DNA from: Sulfuricurvum sp. PD_MW2
Lineage (GTDB): Bacteria > Campylobacterota > Campylobacteria > Campylobacterales > Sulfurimonadaceae
DNA: 64,000 bases
Assembly: GCF_002633015.1 (NCBI RefSeq)
Contig: NZ_NSIU01000008.1
Span: 1 to 64,000 of the forward strand
Direction: 5' to 3'
Positions within the stretch are counted from its first letter, which is position 1; each line of letters starts with the position of its first letter. The position numbers were made by a program, and so were the translations under genes. A model generated the notes under the pieces. That model was given only the letters and a program-made list of their open reading frames with translations. It was not told the DNA's origin and did no database searches. Positions 1-9,086 of this stretch are shown one piece after another.

Positions 1-39
<39 letters not shown>

Positions 40-132
40 CATCATAAGCCTTAAACAAATATTTATTGTGAAATTAAACAATTTTGTGATGGCAATTATA
101 ATTAAATCGTGTTGCATTTTTGTGGCAAAACA

Positions 133-162
133 ATAAATAGCGACATTTTTGTCACTATTTAT
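133..162. terminator. Hairpin upstream of the PAS kinase gene
   Basis: ATAAATAG and CTATTTAT flank GACA-TTTT-TGTC with one C/A mismatch, giving a 12-pair stem with a four-base loop. It could be a terminator of an upstream gene, a cis element, or an operator for the kinase gene at 279. Sequence alone does not decide. Confidence 0.4.
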
Positions 163-278
163 AAAAATATATATAAAAGTAATTTTGAAACATATTTGCC
201 ACACTACGATGCTACGATAACGGTGAAAAATAGCGATAAATTTTAAACCAATCGTATGAAAACCAAGAAAGTAGCAAG

Positions 279-1436
279 ATGACATCCCAAAGTGAACTTC
301 TAAAAGAGTATAAAAATATTGTAGATAATAATTTCATTGTTTCAAAGACGGATATCAAAGGCAATATCATTTATGTCAATGAAAAATTTTGTGAGATATC
401 CGGTTACAGCGCATCAGAACTTTTAGATAAACCGCATAATATCGTTCGCCACCCCGATATGCCCTCTGCGAGTTTCAAAGAGATGTGGTCAACGATCTTA
501 GATAAGCGGACATGGAGAGGGAGAATTACGAACCTCAATAAAAATGGGAAACCCTATATCGTTGAATCGGTGGTTTCTCCATTGCTCAACCCCGATGGAA
601 CGATTAAGGAGTTTATGGCCGTTCGTTATGAAGTAACCGAATTCGTTGAAGTCGGTAAAAAACTTTTGGAAGAGAAGCAAGCTCGCGAACAACAAAAAAT
701 CGAAAACGAGATGCTCCAGAAGATTAATGATGCCAAAGACTCATTTTTAGTTATTTTTACGCATGAGCTCAAAACGCCTCTCAATGCGGTTATCACTTTT
801 TCAGACTACATTCGCAATACCCTCGAAGATAAAGGGAAAGAGTTTGAGGAGTTGGTTGAGTTATCGGATAGCATTCGAGAGAGCGGACTGATAATGTTGC
901 GAACGGTAGAGACATTGCTTGATTTGGGAAAACTAAAAGCCCATAAACTTGTATTTAATGTGAAAGAATTTGATGTCGGATTGAGTATTCAGCAAATGAT
1001 TACAAATCATAAAGTTCTTTTGATGAGCAATTCGCTCGAAATCGATGTATCTATAGACGAGAACACTAAACTCGTAGGTGATGCGAATTACTTTTCAAAG
1101 ATGATTACCAATTTGCTATCCAATGCGATCAAATATGCTTCTTCACGTATTTATATCTCATATCATGTCAATGATGGAGCCTTTATATTGACAATCGAAG
1201 ATGACGGTGCTGGAGTTGCTCCTGAAAACAGAGAAAAGATATTCGAATTGTTTGAACAAGCGGAGGATTCCCATTTTACGCGTAAAGCAAAAGGGACAGG
1301 GATCGGTCTTCATTTTATCAAACTGCTGTGTCATGAAATGAATTATACGATTGAGTGCAAAGAGTCTGCGATTTTGGGAGGCGCTTGTTTTCAAATAACT
1401 GGCAAAGCTACGACTATAACTACGGAAAAGGAATGA
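279..1436 (+). CDS. Cytoplasmic PAS-domain sensor histidine kinase
   Basis: A 385-residue sensor kinase without signal peptide or membrane segment, so probably a soluble sensor. Residues about 12-125 form a PAS domain of the Aer-like kind (NIVRHPDMP near 54-62), which often binds a cofactor and senses redox state. A short coiled coil leads to the HisKA domain with phosphoacceptor His162 in THELKTPLN, then the HATPase_c domain with SNAIKYAS, DDGAGV and GTGIGLHF. The response regulator gene follows after 6 bp, so they form a cognate pair. The ligand is unknown. Confidence 0.92.
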   Translation: MTSQSELLKEYKNIVDNNFIVSKTDIKGNIIYVNEKFCEISGYSASELLDKPHNIVRHPDMPSASFKEMWSTILDKRTWRGRITNLNKNGKPYIVESVVSPLLNPDGTIKEFMAVRYEVTEFVEVGKKLLEEKQAREQQKIENEMLQKINDAKDSFLVIFTHELKTPLNAVITFSDYIRNTLEDKGKEFEELVELSDSIRESGLIMLRTVETLLDLGKLKAHKLVFNVKEFDVGLSIQQMITNHKVLLMSNSLEIDVSIDENTKLVGDANYFSKMITNLLSNAIKYASSRIYISYHVNDGAFILTIEDDGAGVAPENREKIFELFEQAEDSHFTRKAKGTGIGLHFIKLLCHEMNYTIECKESAILGGACFQITGKATTITTEKE

Positions 1437-1442
1437 TTTTTT

Positions 1443-2750
1443 ATGCGTAAAATTTTAATTGTAGATGATGACAAGAATAATCGTCTCGCTATAAAACTCA
1501 ATATTATCAAGCACCCCGATATCGCAATTTTAGAAGCAAAAGACGGCAAAGAAGCAGTCGAGATTTGTGAATCCGAGAGAGTCGATATCATTTTTATGGA
1601 TATTATGATGCCGGTGATGGACGGTGTCGAAGCGACAACGATCATCAAAAAAAATCATCCGAGTATAATGGTTGTCGCCATCTCTGCAATGGACGATGAT
1701 ATGCACAAATCGTTAATGCTCAAAGCGGGAGCTGAGGATTATATTACGAAACCTTTTCATCCGGATGTTCTTAAAAAGCGGCTTGTGAACTATTTGCGAT
1801 TGATCGTAAGCCGTTCTTCGCAGGATATCCATCTCTCGCGTATCAATCTTTTTAAAGAACCGGTGTATGACCGCCGTGTAAGTTTTAAAATTTTACGAGA
1901 GACTTCATTGGCCCTTTTTTGGGAAGAGTATCTCTTGTCCGAGCGTTATGGCAATATGACGTTGTTATGTGATGCGGTTCGTTCAATCTATGATGTCGGG
2001 CTGGAGCTTTTGGCGTCAGGGCATCATTTTAATATACATTGTGAAGAGAATGAGAAAAGTTTGTTGTTTACGTTGGAATCCAATCGTATTATCGATTTGC
2101 CCAAAGTGAATACGATTTTGGAACGTGAATTTGTGCAAGGGGAGTATCGTTTGGCAGATAATATTCTCTCTTGCCGTACCCATATCGAAGAAAAAAAAGG
2201 GGAGATAAAATCGTCTGATCCGCTTGCAAATTCAGTAGAACCTGTGAAAACAGGAACGGGAAGTTCTCAGGTACATCGAAAAATTTCGGCGCAAGAGTAT
2301 CTCAAGGGATTCGAAGACGATCTCTTCGATCGACGGGAAGAGTTTGAGAAAGCGTATGAAAAATTGGACTCGTTGATTTTCAATATTTCCAAAAACAATA
2401 ACTATGAACTGCTCCATTCTATCGGAAGTGTTACGAGTGAACTGGCACAGCAAATAGAGCGTCTGTTTGAATTTCATCTCCTTGCGCAGGCCGTTGTGTC
2501 ACTGGGAGAATCGTTTGAATCTTTGGAACTTGAGTCACTTGATGAGCATAAAAAAACGCTGATTATCGGATTTTTGAATGGCTTCTTGACCGATTTTGAT
2601 TGTTGGATACGGGAAATCTTTATCGATATGAGTGCAGACGATATCCATTATCTTGACGATTCTCTGATCTCCTCTTTTTCACAAATCACAGCGTTGATTC
2701 AAACAACCAAAAAAGAGGAAAATGAAGAGATGGAGATGCTCTTTTTTTAA
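1443..2750 (+). CDS. Response regulator with REC domain and a long uncharacterised C-terminal region
   Basis: A 435-residue partner of the upstream PAS kinase. Residues 1-120 are a receiver domain with acidic residues DDD at 8-10, phosphoacceptor Asp53 in FMDIMMPVMDG and Lys103 in YITKPF. No DNA-binding, GGDEF, EAL, HD-GYP or methylesterase motif is visible in the remaining 310 residues, which are acidic and largely helical. The output may therefore be a protein interaction. The gene ends 5 bp before the convergent dioxygenase gene. Confidence 0.85.
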   Translation: MRKILIVDDDKNNRLAIKLNIIKHPDIAILEAKDGKEAVEICESERVDIIFMDIMMPVMDGVEATTIIKKNHPSIMVVAISAMDDDMHKSLMLKAGAEDYITKPFHPDVLKKRLVNYLRLIVSRSSQDIHLSRINLFKEPVYDRRVSFKILRETSLALFWEEYLLSERYGNMTLLCDAVRSIYDVGLELLASGHHFNIHCEENEKSLLFTLESNRIIDLPKVNTILEREFVQGEYRLADNILSCRTHIEEKKGEIKSSDPLANSVEPVKTGTGSSQVHRKISAQEYLKGFEDDLFDRREEFEKAYEKLDSLIFNISKNNNYELLHSIGSVTSELAQQIERLFEFHLLAQAVVSLGESFESLELESLDEHKKTLIIGFLNGFLTDFDCWIREIFIDMSADDIHYLDDSLISSFSQITALIQTTKKEENEEMEMLFF

Positions 2751-2755
2751 GGATA

Positions 2756-3580
2756 TTAGCCTATTTGGAAGCATCGCATAGAGAGGGTTCCATGTTGAAA
2801 TCCCTCATACACGGTCGTTAGTTTTTCATCATCGTTTTGCGATCCCAAAATCGGCAATATCGGGAGATAATGCTCCAGTGTCGGATGAGCATGGGCGAAA
2901 TAGGGGAGATCAAAGCTGATGATCTTCTGATGGTCGTTTAGAATCGCATCGGCAAACGTATCATCAAACTCTTTTGCCCATACTGCAACAGCGGCATCTC
3001 TATTTCTGTCGATGTCTCCGAGATTGTGGGTGACATTTCCGCTGCCTATAACCATGATTCCATCATCTCTTAGTTTTGAAAGTATTTTTCCTAACTCGTA
3101 ATGCCATGATGCTGGTTTAGTGAGATCAATCGAGAGCTGAAAGACAGGGATGTCATGATCGGGAAACAGATGTACCAGTACCGACCATGCTCCGTGATCG
3201 AGACCATGACGCCGATCGATTAACGCATGCGTCAAATGGGCCAAAAGTACACTCGCATTCATCTCACCTGCTGCATCGTAATGAATATCATAGAGCGAAT
3301 CAGGAAAACCATAAAAATCATGAATTGTTTCGGGTTTATCAACGATCGAAACCTTAGAGCCGTTCGTCGCCCAATGCGCTGAGAGGATCAGAATCGATTG
3401 GGGTTTAGGCAATCTTTTTCCGAGCTCTTTGAGACTGCGGGTATAGGGATTGTCTTCGATGATGTTCATCGGAGAGCCGTGGCTGATAAAGAGGGCGCTT
3501 TGACGCATGATCGGTTTCCTTGATGGGGATGCATGGGCAGCCAAGGCTGCCATGAGCGTTAAAAAATAACGGCGGTTCAT
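2756..3580 (-). CDS. DODA-type extradiol ring-opening dioxygenase (YgiD family) with Tat-like N-terminus
   Basis: A 274-residue member of the class III extradiol (LigB/DODA) dioxygenase family, which opens catechol-type rings using a non-haem metal. Metal-ligand candidates are His34 in FISHGSP and His69 in SAHWA, with a later GSGNVTHNLG motif. The first 16 residues contain RRYFL followed by a hydrophobic Ala-rich stretch, resembling a twin-arginine signal. A second ATG at 3508 has AAGGA eight bases upstream and would give a 250-residue cytosolic form. It is last in the MarR-pirin-YceI-dioxygenase operon. The natural substrate is unknown. Confidence 0.85.
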   Translation of the reverse strand: MNRRYFLTLMAALAAHASPSRKPIMRQSALFISHGSPMNIIEDNPYTRSLKELGKRLPKPQSILILSAHWATNGSKVSIVDKPETIHDFYGFPDSLYDIHYDAAGEMNASVLLAHLTHALIDRRHGLDHGAWSVLVHLFPDHDIPVFQLSIDLTKPASWHYELGKILSKLRDDGIMVIGSGNVTHNLGDIDRNRDAAVAVWAKEFDDTFADAILNDHQKIISFDLPYFAHAHPTLEHYLPILPILGSQNDDEKLTTVYEGFQHGTLSMRCFQIG

Positions 3581-3589
3581 GATCGGACG

Positions 3590-4162
3590 TTACTGAGCCA
3601 AAATACCCTCGAGTTGAACGTCGAGTTTGATTACATCACCTACTGCAACACCGCCCGCTTCGAGAGCTGTATTCCATGTAATGCCGTAATCTTTACGATT
3701 AAGTTTTCCGCTAAGCCCTAGACCGACACGGGTATTTCCCCACGGATCTTTGATGACACCGTTATTTTCAAGATCGAGAATGATATTTTTTGTCACACCG
3801 TGCATGGTGAGTTTCCCGTACGCTTTGTTTCCTTTGACTTTATCGAGAGTAAACGTAATGGTTGGATATTTTTGAACATCAAACAAATCAGGAGATTTGA
3901 GATGATCATCACGTTTGGTATTGGTGGTATTGATCGAATTGACCTCCACTTTTCCGTTTAACGTTTTAAGCGTTTTGCTCTTTTCATCGTATTCGAACGT
4001 TCCGTTAAAGGTGTCGAATTTTCCCGAAACCTCCGATATCATCATATGTTTGACTTTGAACCCGACGTTGGAGTGGCTCGTATCGACCGAATAATTTCCG
4101 GCAAAAAGTGATGCAGTGCTGAGCAATCCGAAAGCGGCTAGGGTAGAGATGGTTTTATTCAT
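3590..4162 (-). CDS. YceI family periplasmic lipid-binding-like protein
   Basis: A 190-residue secreted protein of the YceI family, whose lipocalin-like barrel binds polyisoprenoid or amphiphilic ligands in known members. Residues 1-21 are a signal peptide (hydrophobic LAAFGLLSTASLFAG). The mature start YSVDTSHSNVGFKVKHMMIS is the family signature. It sits between the pirin and dioxygenase genes in the MarR operon, in line with a role in quinone or isoprenoid stress, though that role is inferred. Confidence 0.93.
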   Translation of the reverse strand: MNKTISTLAAFGLLSTASLFAGNYSVDTSHSNVGFKVKHMMISEVSGKFDTFNGTFEYDEKSKTLKTLNGKVEVNSINTTNTKRDDHLKSPDLFDVQKYPTITFTLDKVKGNKAYGKLTMHGVTKNIILDLENNGVIKDPWGNTRVGLGLSGKLNRKDYGITWNTALEAGGVAVGDVIKLDVQLEGILAQ

Positions 4163-4192
4163 AATGTATCCTTTGTTATTAATGTTTTAGTG

Positions 4193-4900
4193 TTAGTGCA
4201 TCGGCACGTCAAATAATAGAACCTTAGAGTCGCTGTGTGCTAAAAGGGTATATTCCTCCTCGTCTGTGATTTGCAACTCATCTCTTGCTTCAAGAGTTTG
4301 AGTATCTATACTGATTTTGCCTTCGATGACAAAGATCAATCGACCGTGACCCGATGCGACGTTTGGAATCGCAACGGTGGTTCCCTCTGTGATTTCAGTC
4401 GAATAGATAGCCGCATCTTGTTTGATTACAATCGAATCATCCATTCCGTCACCGCTGATGAGGGTGATCCATCGGTTTTGTTGATCATGATGGATAAAAC
4501 TGCGCTGTTCATATCTAGGCGATCCTCCGTTTTGAGAGGGATGGATCCAAATTTGGAAAAGCGCTGCATCCGAATCTGCGGTTGCGTGTTCGGAGTGAAA
4601 GACACCGCTTCCGGCACTCATATACTGGATTTCACCTGCTTTGATGATCCCGTGATTTCCCTCAGAATCTCGATGTTCCAATGCACCTTTGGTAACGATA
4701 GAGATTATTTCCATATTGCGATGAGGATGCATTCCAAACCCTTTTCCCGCTTCGACAATATCATCGTTGATCACCCGTAAGGCTCCAAATCCCATTCGAA
4801 AGGGGTTGTGATATTCGGCAAAAGAAAAGCTAAATCGGCTATGCAACCATCCGTGTTCCGCGATCCCGCGCTCTGATGAGCGATGAAGTGTCAGTGCCAT
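4193..4900 (-). CDS. Pirin family protein (bicupin, quercetinase-like)
   Basis: A 235-residue pirin. The N-terminal cupin keeps the metal-binding set His58, His60 (GMHPHRNMEI), His102 and Glu104 (FHSEH), matching the iron site of human pirin and the quercetin dioxygenase YhhW. The C-terminal cupin (about 150-235) lacks these ligands, as usual. It is the first gene after marR, with a palindromic operator just upstream of its start. Pirins often accompany redox or flavonoid/quinone-responsive regulators. Confidence 0.93.
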   Translation of the reverse strand: MALTLHRSSERGIAEHGWLHSRFSFSFAEYHNPFRMGFGALRVINDDIVEAGKGFGMHPHRNMEIISIVTKGALEHRDSEGNHGIIKAGEIQYMSAGSGVFHSEHATADSDAALFQIWIHPSQNGGSPRYEQRSFIHHDQQNRWITLISGDGMDDSIVIKQDAAIYSTEITEGTTVAIPNVASGHGRLIFVIEGKISIDTQTLEARDELQITDEEEYTLLAHSDSKVLLFDVPMH

Positions 4901-4915
4901 AGTATCTCCTTTTTG

Positions 4916-4933
4916 TAGTACTAATTAGTACTA
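4916..4933. promoter_or_regulatory. Perfect 18-bp palindrome, candidate MarR operator upstream of pirin
   Basis: TAGTACTAATTAGTACTA is a perfect palindrome, 16 bp upstream of the pirin ATG and between marR and pirin. Its core TACTAATTAGTA is repeated in the palindrome upstream of marR at 5429-5450. The shared core beside a MarR-family gene is strong circumstantial evidence for an autoregulated operator pair. Confidence 0.75.
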
Positions 4934-4947
4934 TTTTGATAAATTTT

Positions 4948-5397
4948 TTATTGCGCTTTTTCGAGTTTTCGGAGCAGATGAGAAAGGGTTTTGACCTCCT
5001 CTTCGCTCAGGGCTTTATCGTACCATCCGATCAGATTTTCAACATGGTTCGGAAAAATCGATTGGATCATCATTGAACCTTTCTCCGTGATCTCCAACAA
5101 TTTAATCCGACGATCCTCATCTGAGGGTCTCATAGAAATCAGCCCTTTGGATTCGAGATTTTTAATCACAACGGTGATATTCCCAGGGGTACTGAGGGTG
5201 AGCGTCGTGATCTGACCCACTGTAAGCCGCCCAAGATGGTAGAGTGATTCCAAAATACCAAATTGTGGGAGTGTAAGATCGCGCTCTGCTAACCAGGTTG
5301 TTTCTTTTGCTCGAATTTTGGTCAGTGATCGTGAAAGCTCAATATGAGCGCGTAAAACGATATCTTGATGGCTGCCGTAGCTTTTCGCACGTTTCAT
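4948..5397 (-). CDS. MarR family transcriptional regulator
   Basis: A 149-residue winged-helix regulator. The start at 5397 is preferred because GGAGG lies six bases upstream; an earlier in-frame ATG at 5415 would include that site. Residues about 45-115 form the winged helix (LTLPQFGILESLYHLGRLTV, then the wing DEDRRIKLLEITEKG), the standard MarR signature. It heads the leftward pirin-YceI-dioxygenase operon and is flanked on both sides by matching palindromes, so it likely represses itself and the operon and responds to a small aromatic or oxidant signal. Confidence 0.93.
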   Translation of the reverse strand: MKRAKSYGSHQDIVLRAHIELSRSLTKIRAKETTWLAERDLTLPQFGILESLYHLGRLTVGQITTLTLSTPGNITVVIKNLESKGLISMRPSDEDRRIKLLEITEKGSMMIQSIFPNHVENLIGWYDKALSEEEVKTLSHLLRKLEKAQ

Positions 5398-5428
5398 AGA
5401 AAACCTCCAGATCATTTGATTGAGAAAT

Positions 5429-5450
5429 ATTACTACTAATTAGTAATAAT
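5429..5450. promoter_or_regulatory. 22-bp palindrome upstream of marR
   Basis: A 22-bp palindrome with one mismatched pair, centred on ACTAATTAGT, lies 31 bp upstream of the marR start. It shares TACTAATTAGTA with the perfect palindrome at 4916-4933. A MarR dimer binding here would block the marR promoter. Confidence 0.75.
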
Positions 5451-5479
5451 GTCAATAGGAGTTGATGTAGGTATACTAT

Positions 5480-5499
5480 AGTAAATAAATATATTTACT
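5480..5499. promoter_or_regulatory. Inverted repeat upstream of the TauE/SafE gene
   Basis: AGTAAAT and ATTTACT form seven-base arms around AAATAT, 55 bp upstream of the permease start. It differs from the MarR palindromes and could be an operator for the permease, but AT-rich promoters often contain such repeats by chance. Confidence 0.35.
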
Positions 5500-5554
5500 T
5501 TACTTTTTCTTCTCTATCCTTTACAATTACGATGTTTTTTAAAAGGGAGACAAT

Positions 5555-6361
5555 ATGATCGGGATAGAATGGATTGCAGTGTACGCTGCTTTAGGGATTT
5601 TTGTCGGGTTTATGGCTGGGCTCTTGGGAATAGGTGGAGGAATTGTAATGGTTCCGGCATTAACAGCTATTTTTTTAGCGCAAGGGATTGCGACCGATGA
5701 TGTCGTCCATTTTGCATTAGGGACATCCATGTCGGCGATTATCGTCACATCATTTGCAAGTATGCGTGCACATAATGCCAAAGAAGGTGTAATCTGGGAT
5801 ATTGTAAAAATGATAGCACCGGGGATCATCTTAGGAACCTTTATGATGACGTTTGTGGCTGCCTATCTGAAATCGATCCATTTGGCCATTTTTTTCTCAT
5901 TATTTACGGCGTATGTCTCTATCCAAATGATTATTGATAAAAAACCGAAACCAACTCGACAAATTGCAGGAAAAAAAGGGTTGTTTTTCGGAGGCACAAT
6001 TATCGGATCGATTTCAGCACTCGTTTCGATTGGAGGAGGATCTCTCAGCGTCCCGTATTTGGTATGGCAAAATATCGATCTCAAAAAAGCGATAGGTACG
6101 TCAGCGGCTATCGGATTACCCTTATCAATAACGGGTACGATAGGCTATATTATCGCCGGTTGGGATCATACCTCATTTGAGCAGTTTCAGCTTGGTTTTG
6201 TCTATGTACCGGCGGTTTTGGCAATTTCGCTAACGAGCTTTTTCATGGCACCTTACGGTGCAAAATGTGCGCATATTCTTCCAGTTCCTATATTGAAAAG
6301 GATCTTTGCATTTTTATTGATGCTTTTGAGCGTGAAGATGCTATTTTCTGTTATTTCGTAA
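5555..6361 (+). CDS. TauE/SafE family sulfite/organic anion exporter
   Basis: A 268-residue multi-pass inner-membrane protein of the TauE/SafE (DUF81) family. The two half-repeats are marked by GLLGIGGGIVMVPAL near residue 25 and SIGGGSLSVPYL near 158, the glycine-rich family motifs. Roughly eight hydrophobic segments are visible. The ATG follows AAAAGGGAG. It lies convergent with the sulfate ABC operon, which suggests movement of a sulfur anion such as sulfite, but the family also carries other anions. Confidence 0.9.
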   Translation: MIGIEWIAVYAALGIFVGFMAGLLGIGGGIVMVPALTAIFLAQGIATDDVVHFALGTSMSAIIVTSFASMRAHNAKEGVIWDIVKMIAPGIILGTFMMTFVAAYLKSIHLAIFFSLFTAYVSIQMIIDKKPKPTRQIAGKKGLFFGGTIIGSISALVSIGGGSLSVPYLVWQNIDLKKAIGTSAAIGLPLSITGTIGYIIAGWDHTSFEQFQLGFVYVPAVLAISLTSFFMAPYGAKCAHILPVPILKRIFAFLLMLLSVKMLFSVIS

Positions 6362-6366
6362 AGTCT

Positions 6367-6392
6367 AGAAAGTTTGCAGATGCAAACTTTCT
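6367..6392. terminator. Bidirectional terminator between TauE/SafE and cysA
   Basis: AGAAAGTTTGCA and TGCAAACTTTCT form a perfect 12-pair stem around GA, between two convergent genes. On the plus strand it is followed by TTTATATAC, and on the minus strand it starts right after the cysA stop codon. Confidence 0.85.
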
Positions 6393-7424
6393 TTATATAC
6401 TATAATCTTTATAAAATTCATTTTTCTCAAAATGCTTTTGATTTCGATAAGCAAGAAAGCATTTTAATCCCACAGATAAACCGAGTTGATCTTTGCGTGA
6501 ACTTGAAATATGTGCTTCGACTCCATGCCCATCTATTTCTTGAAGTTCAACACGAACGGTTCCTCCTATTACACGTAATCCGATAATAGTCGCAGGGATC
6601 GTATTTTCATGAAATTCAGTATATATATCAACATCATGAGGACGTACATACGTGATTGTTTTTACACCCTCTTCCTGAGAGGGGTGTCGTCCATGAAAGA
6701 GGTTGACTTCACCTAAAAAACTATAGACAAATGGTGAGGCAGGATGTGCATAAACCTCTTCAGGGGTCCCTTCTTGTTCAATTTTTGCTCTATTCATGAC
6801 AACGATTTTGTCAGCCACTTCCAATGCCTCTTCTTGATCATGTGTGACAAAGAGACTCGTGACACCTGTTTCATCATGTAGGCGTCGAAGCCATGCGCGA
6901 AGTTCTTTTCGTACTTTTGCATCTAATGCTCCAAAGGGTTCATCAAGCAATAAAACTTTTGGTTCTACTGCAAGAGCTCTTACTAATGCAATACGTTGTT
7001 TTTGCCCTCCTGAAAGCTCATGAGGATAGCTTTTAGCATGAAATTTTAATTGAACCAGATTGAGTAACTCTTCGACTTTATGCCTTATTTCTCCTTCTGA
7101 AAGTCGTTCTTTTTTTGGTTTGACACGCAAACCGAATGCAACATTTTCAAAAACATTCATATGTTTAAATAATGCGTAATGTTGAAAAACAAATCCAATT
7201 CCACGTGAACGGACAGAACTTTCTGTAATATCGATACCATCAAATAAAATGCCCCCAGTATCGGCAGATTCTAATCCGGCAATAATTCTTAATAACGTAG
7301 TTTTTCCTGATCCTGAAGGACCTAATAGGGCAGTCAATTCTCCGGGCTGAATTGACAAATTGATATTGTTTAATGCCTCATATGTGTCGAATTTTTTACT
7401 GACGTCAATAATCTCAATACTCAT
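6393..7424 (-). CDS. cysA: Sulfate/thiosulfate ABC transporter ATP-binding protein CysA
   Basis: A 343-residue ATPase that powers sulfate/thiosulfate import with CysT and CysW. Walker A is GPSGSGKT (35-42), the signature is LSGGQKQR (about 135), Walker B is VLLLDEP, and a TOBE-like C-terminal domain begins with [10 protein letters not shown]. The start at 7424 is chosen because GGAGG lies five bases upstream; an earlier ATG at 7436 precedes that site. The gene overlaps the end of cysW by 11 bp, so translation is coupled. It is last in the operon and ends at a strong terminator. Confidence 0.95.
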   Translation of the reverse strand: MSIEIIDVSKKFDTYEALNNINLSIQPGELTALLGPSGSGKTTLLRIIAGLESADTGGILFDGIDITESSVRSRGIGFVFQHYALFKHMNVFENVAFGLRVKPKKERLSEGEIRHKVEELLNLVQLKFHAKSYPHELSGGQKQRIALVRALAVEPKVLLLDEPFGALDAKVRKELRAWLRRLHDETGVTSLFVTHDQEEALEVADKIVVMNRAKIEQEGTPEEVYAHPASPFVYSFLGEVNLFHGRHPSQEEGVKTITYVRPHDVDIYTEFHENTIPATIIGLRVIGGTVRVELQEIDGHGVEAHISSSRKDQLGLSVGLKCFLAYRNQKHFEKNEFYKDYSI

Positions 7425-8241
7425 TCTTTCCTCCATTTTCCGAATGAAATTTTTCGATACTTTTTTTGATTCCTAATGCAACAAGTGCAACAAATGTTAA
7501 AACAGATGCAAGTGCAAAGGCTTCAGAAGATAGATATTCGTTATAAAGCTCGAATATTTCAATTGTAACGCTCTTCATTGAACCTGCTACAACCGAAACA
7601 GCTCCAAAATCACCTATGGCGCGTGCGAAACAAAGAACCATTCCATAGAGTAATGCCCATTTTACACTTGGAAGAGTTACTTTCCAAAACGTTGTCATAA
7701 AATCGGCTCCGAGTGTGACGGCTGCTTCTTCTTCCTCTCGCCCTTGTGTTGTCATTAGTGAAATCAAAGACCGAGCAACAAATGGCAATGTGACGAATGT
7801 TGTTGCTAGGACAATCCCAGTGGTTGAAAAGACTATTTTGATATCATGATTAATACACCATTCACCCAAAAAACCATCGCTGCCAAACAACAAAATGAAT
7901 ACCATTCCTGCAATTACAGGCGAAACGGTAAACGGTAAATCTATCAAAGCGACCAGCAACCGTTTATAAGCGAAATCAAATTTACTTACAGCCCATGCTA
8001 TTGCAATACCGAATATCGTGTTCAACGTTAAAGCGGTTGCACCCACGAGAAGTGTAAGCTGAATAGATGAAATGCTCTCAGGTCTGGTTAGTGCTTGTAT
8101 ATAAACCGTAAAACCGTTTTTTAGTGCAAAGTAAAAAACTGTTGTAAGCGGTAAAATAACCATAAATCCTATAAAAATAAATGCTGATATGAAAATACTC
8201 CACCGGATAATTCGTGTTTCTTTATAACCTCCATAACTCAT
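7414..8241 (-). CDS. cysW: Sulfate ABC transporter permease CysW
   Basis: A 275-residue inner-membrane permease with about six transmembrane segments and the EAA coupling loop ([23 protein letters not shown]). It pairs with CysT to form the channel. Its ATG overlaps the cysT stop codon as ATGA, so the two permeases are translated together. The sequence [28 protein letters not shown] splits into the typical CysW motif near the C-terminus. Confidence 0.94.
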   Translation of the reverse strand: MSYGGYKETRIIRWSIFISAFIFIGFMVILPLTTVFYFALKNGFTVYIQALTRPESISSIQLTLLVGATALTLNTIFGIAIAWAVSKFDFAYKRLLVALIDLPFTVSPVIAGMVFILLFGSDGFLGEWCINHDIKIVFSTTGIVLATTFVTLPFVARSLISLMTTQGREEEEAAVTLGADFMTTFWKVTLPSVKWALLYGMVLCFARAIGDFGAVSVVAGSMKSVTIEIFELYNEYLSSEAFALASVLTFVALVALGIKKSIEKFHSENGGKNEY

Positions 8242-9077
8242 CGATTGACTCCTGCATTACCAAGCTTTTTTCCTAAAAAATCGGTTAATACCAAGAAAAT
8301 GAGTGAAACGAAAAGCATCACAACGGCTATTGCAGCTGATTCAATGTATTCGTATTGTTCCAATTTTGTAACAATAATCAATGGAGCAATTTCAGTTTGA
8401 AACGGTAGATTCCCCGCAATAAAAACAACAGATCCATATTCACCTACGGCTCTTGCAAAACTTAGAACGAATCCACTTAACCATGCGATCCATATAGTAG
8501 GGATAATCACTTTCCAAAAGACTTGATACCCTTTAGCCCCTAATGTTGATGCAGCTTCTTCAATCTCCTTTGGTAACTCTTTAATCGCTGGGACCAAAGT
8601 GCGTACGGTAAAAGGAACACCGACAAAGATTAGCGCTACAACAATGCCGAAATATGAAAATGCACCTTTAATCCCCATGGTTTCGAGTGGTGCCCCTAAA
8701 AGACCGTTGGATGAATATAATGTTGTTAGTGCTATCCCAGCCACAGCCGTAGGTAGCGCAAACGGCATATCCACTAATGCATCTAAAATATTTTTTCCGA
8801 AAAACTCATACCGAGCCAAGACCCATGCAATACAAAAGCCAAATGCAGCATTAACAAATGCTGCAAAAAACGAAGCGGAAAAACTGATTTTATAGGCAGC
8901 TAAAGCTCTTTCTGAGAATGCCGCTTCAATAAATGTTTCATATCCTCCGTCTATCGATTTAGCTGCTAGTGCAGCGAGTGGAATCAATATCAAAAGACAC
9001 ATATAAAAAAATCCGAATCCGAATGTAACACCGAATGCAGGTAATGCACTGCGTTTTGCTATTTTCATCCTATTCAA
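8238..9077 (-). CDS. cysT: Sulfate ABC transporter permease CysT (CysU)
   Basis: A 279-residue permease with six transmembrane segments and an EAA loop (EIEEAASTLGAKGYQVFWKV). The segment DALVDMPFALPTAVAGIAL is typical of CysT. The start is probably TTG at 9077, because AAGGA lies six bases before it; an ATG three codons later has its AGG too close. It begins 9 bp after the binding-protein stop codon, within the same operon. Confidence 0.93.
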   Translation of the reverse strand: MNRMKIAKRSALPAFGVTFGFGFFYMCLLILIPLAALAAKSIDGGYETFIEAAFSERALAAYKISFSASFFAAFVNAAFGFCIAWVLARYEFFGKNILDALVDMPFALPTAVAGIALTTLYSSNGLLGAPLETMGIKGAFSYFGIVVALIFVGVPFTVRTLVPAIKELPKEIEEAASTLGAKGYQVFWKVIIPTIWIAWLSGFVLSFARAVGEYGSVVFIAGNLPFQTEIAPLIIVTKLEQYEYIESAAIAVVMLFVSLIFLVLTDFLGKKLGNAGVNR

Positions 9078-9086
9078 CGTTAATCC

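Noticed and set aside
4271-4780. A 169-residue plus-strand frame opposite pirin
   Set aside because: It is a shadow of the pirin gene, which has intact metal-binding residues and family length.
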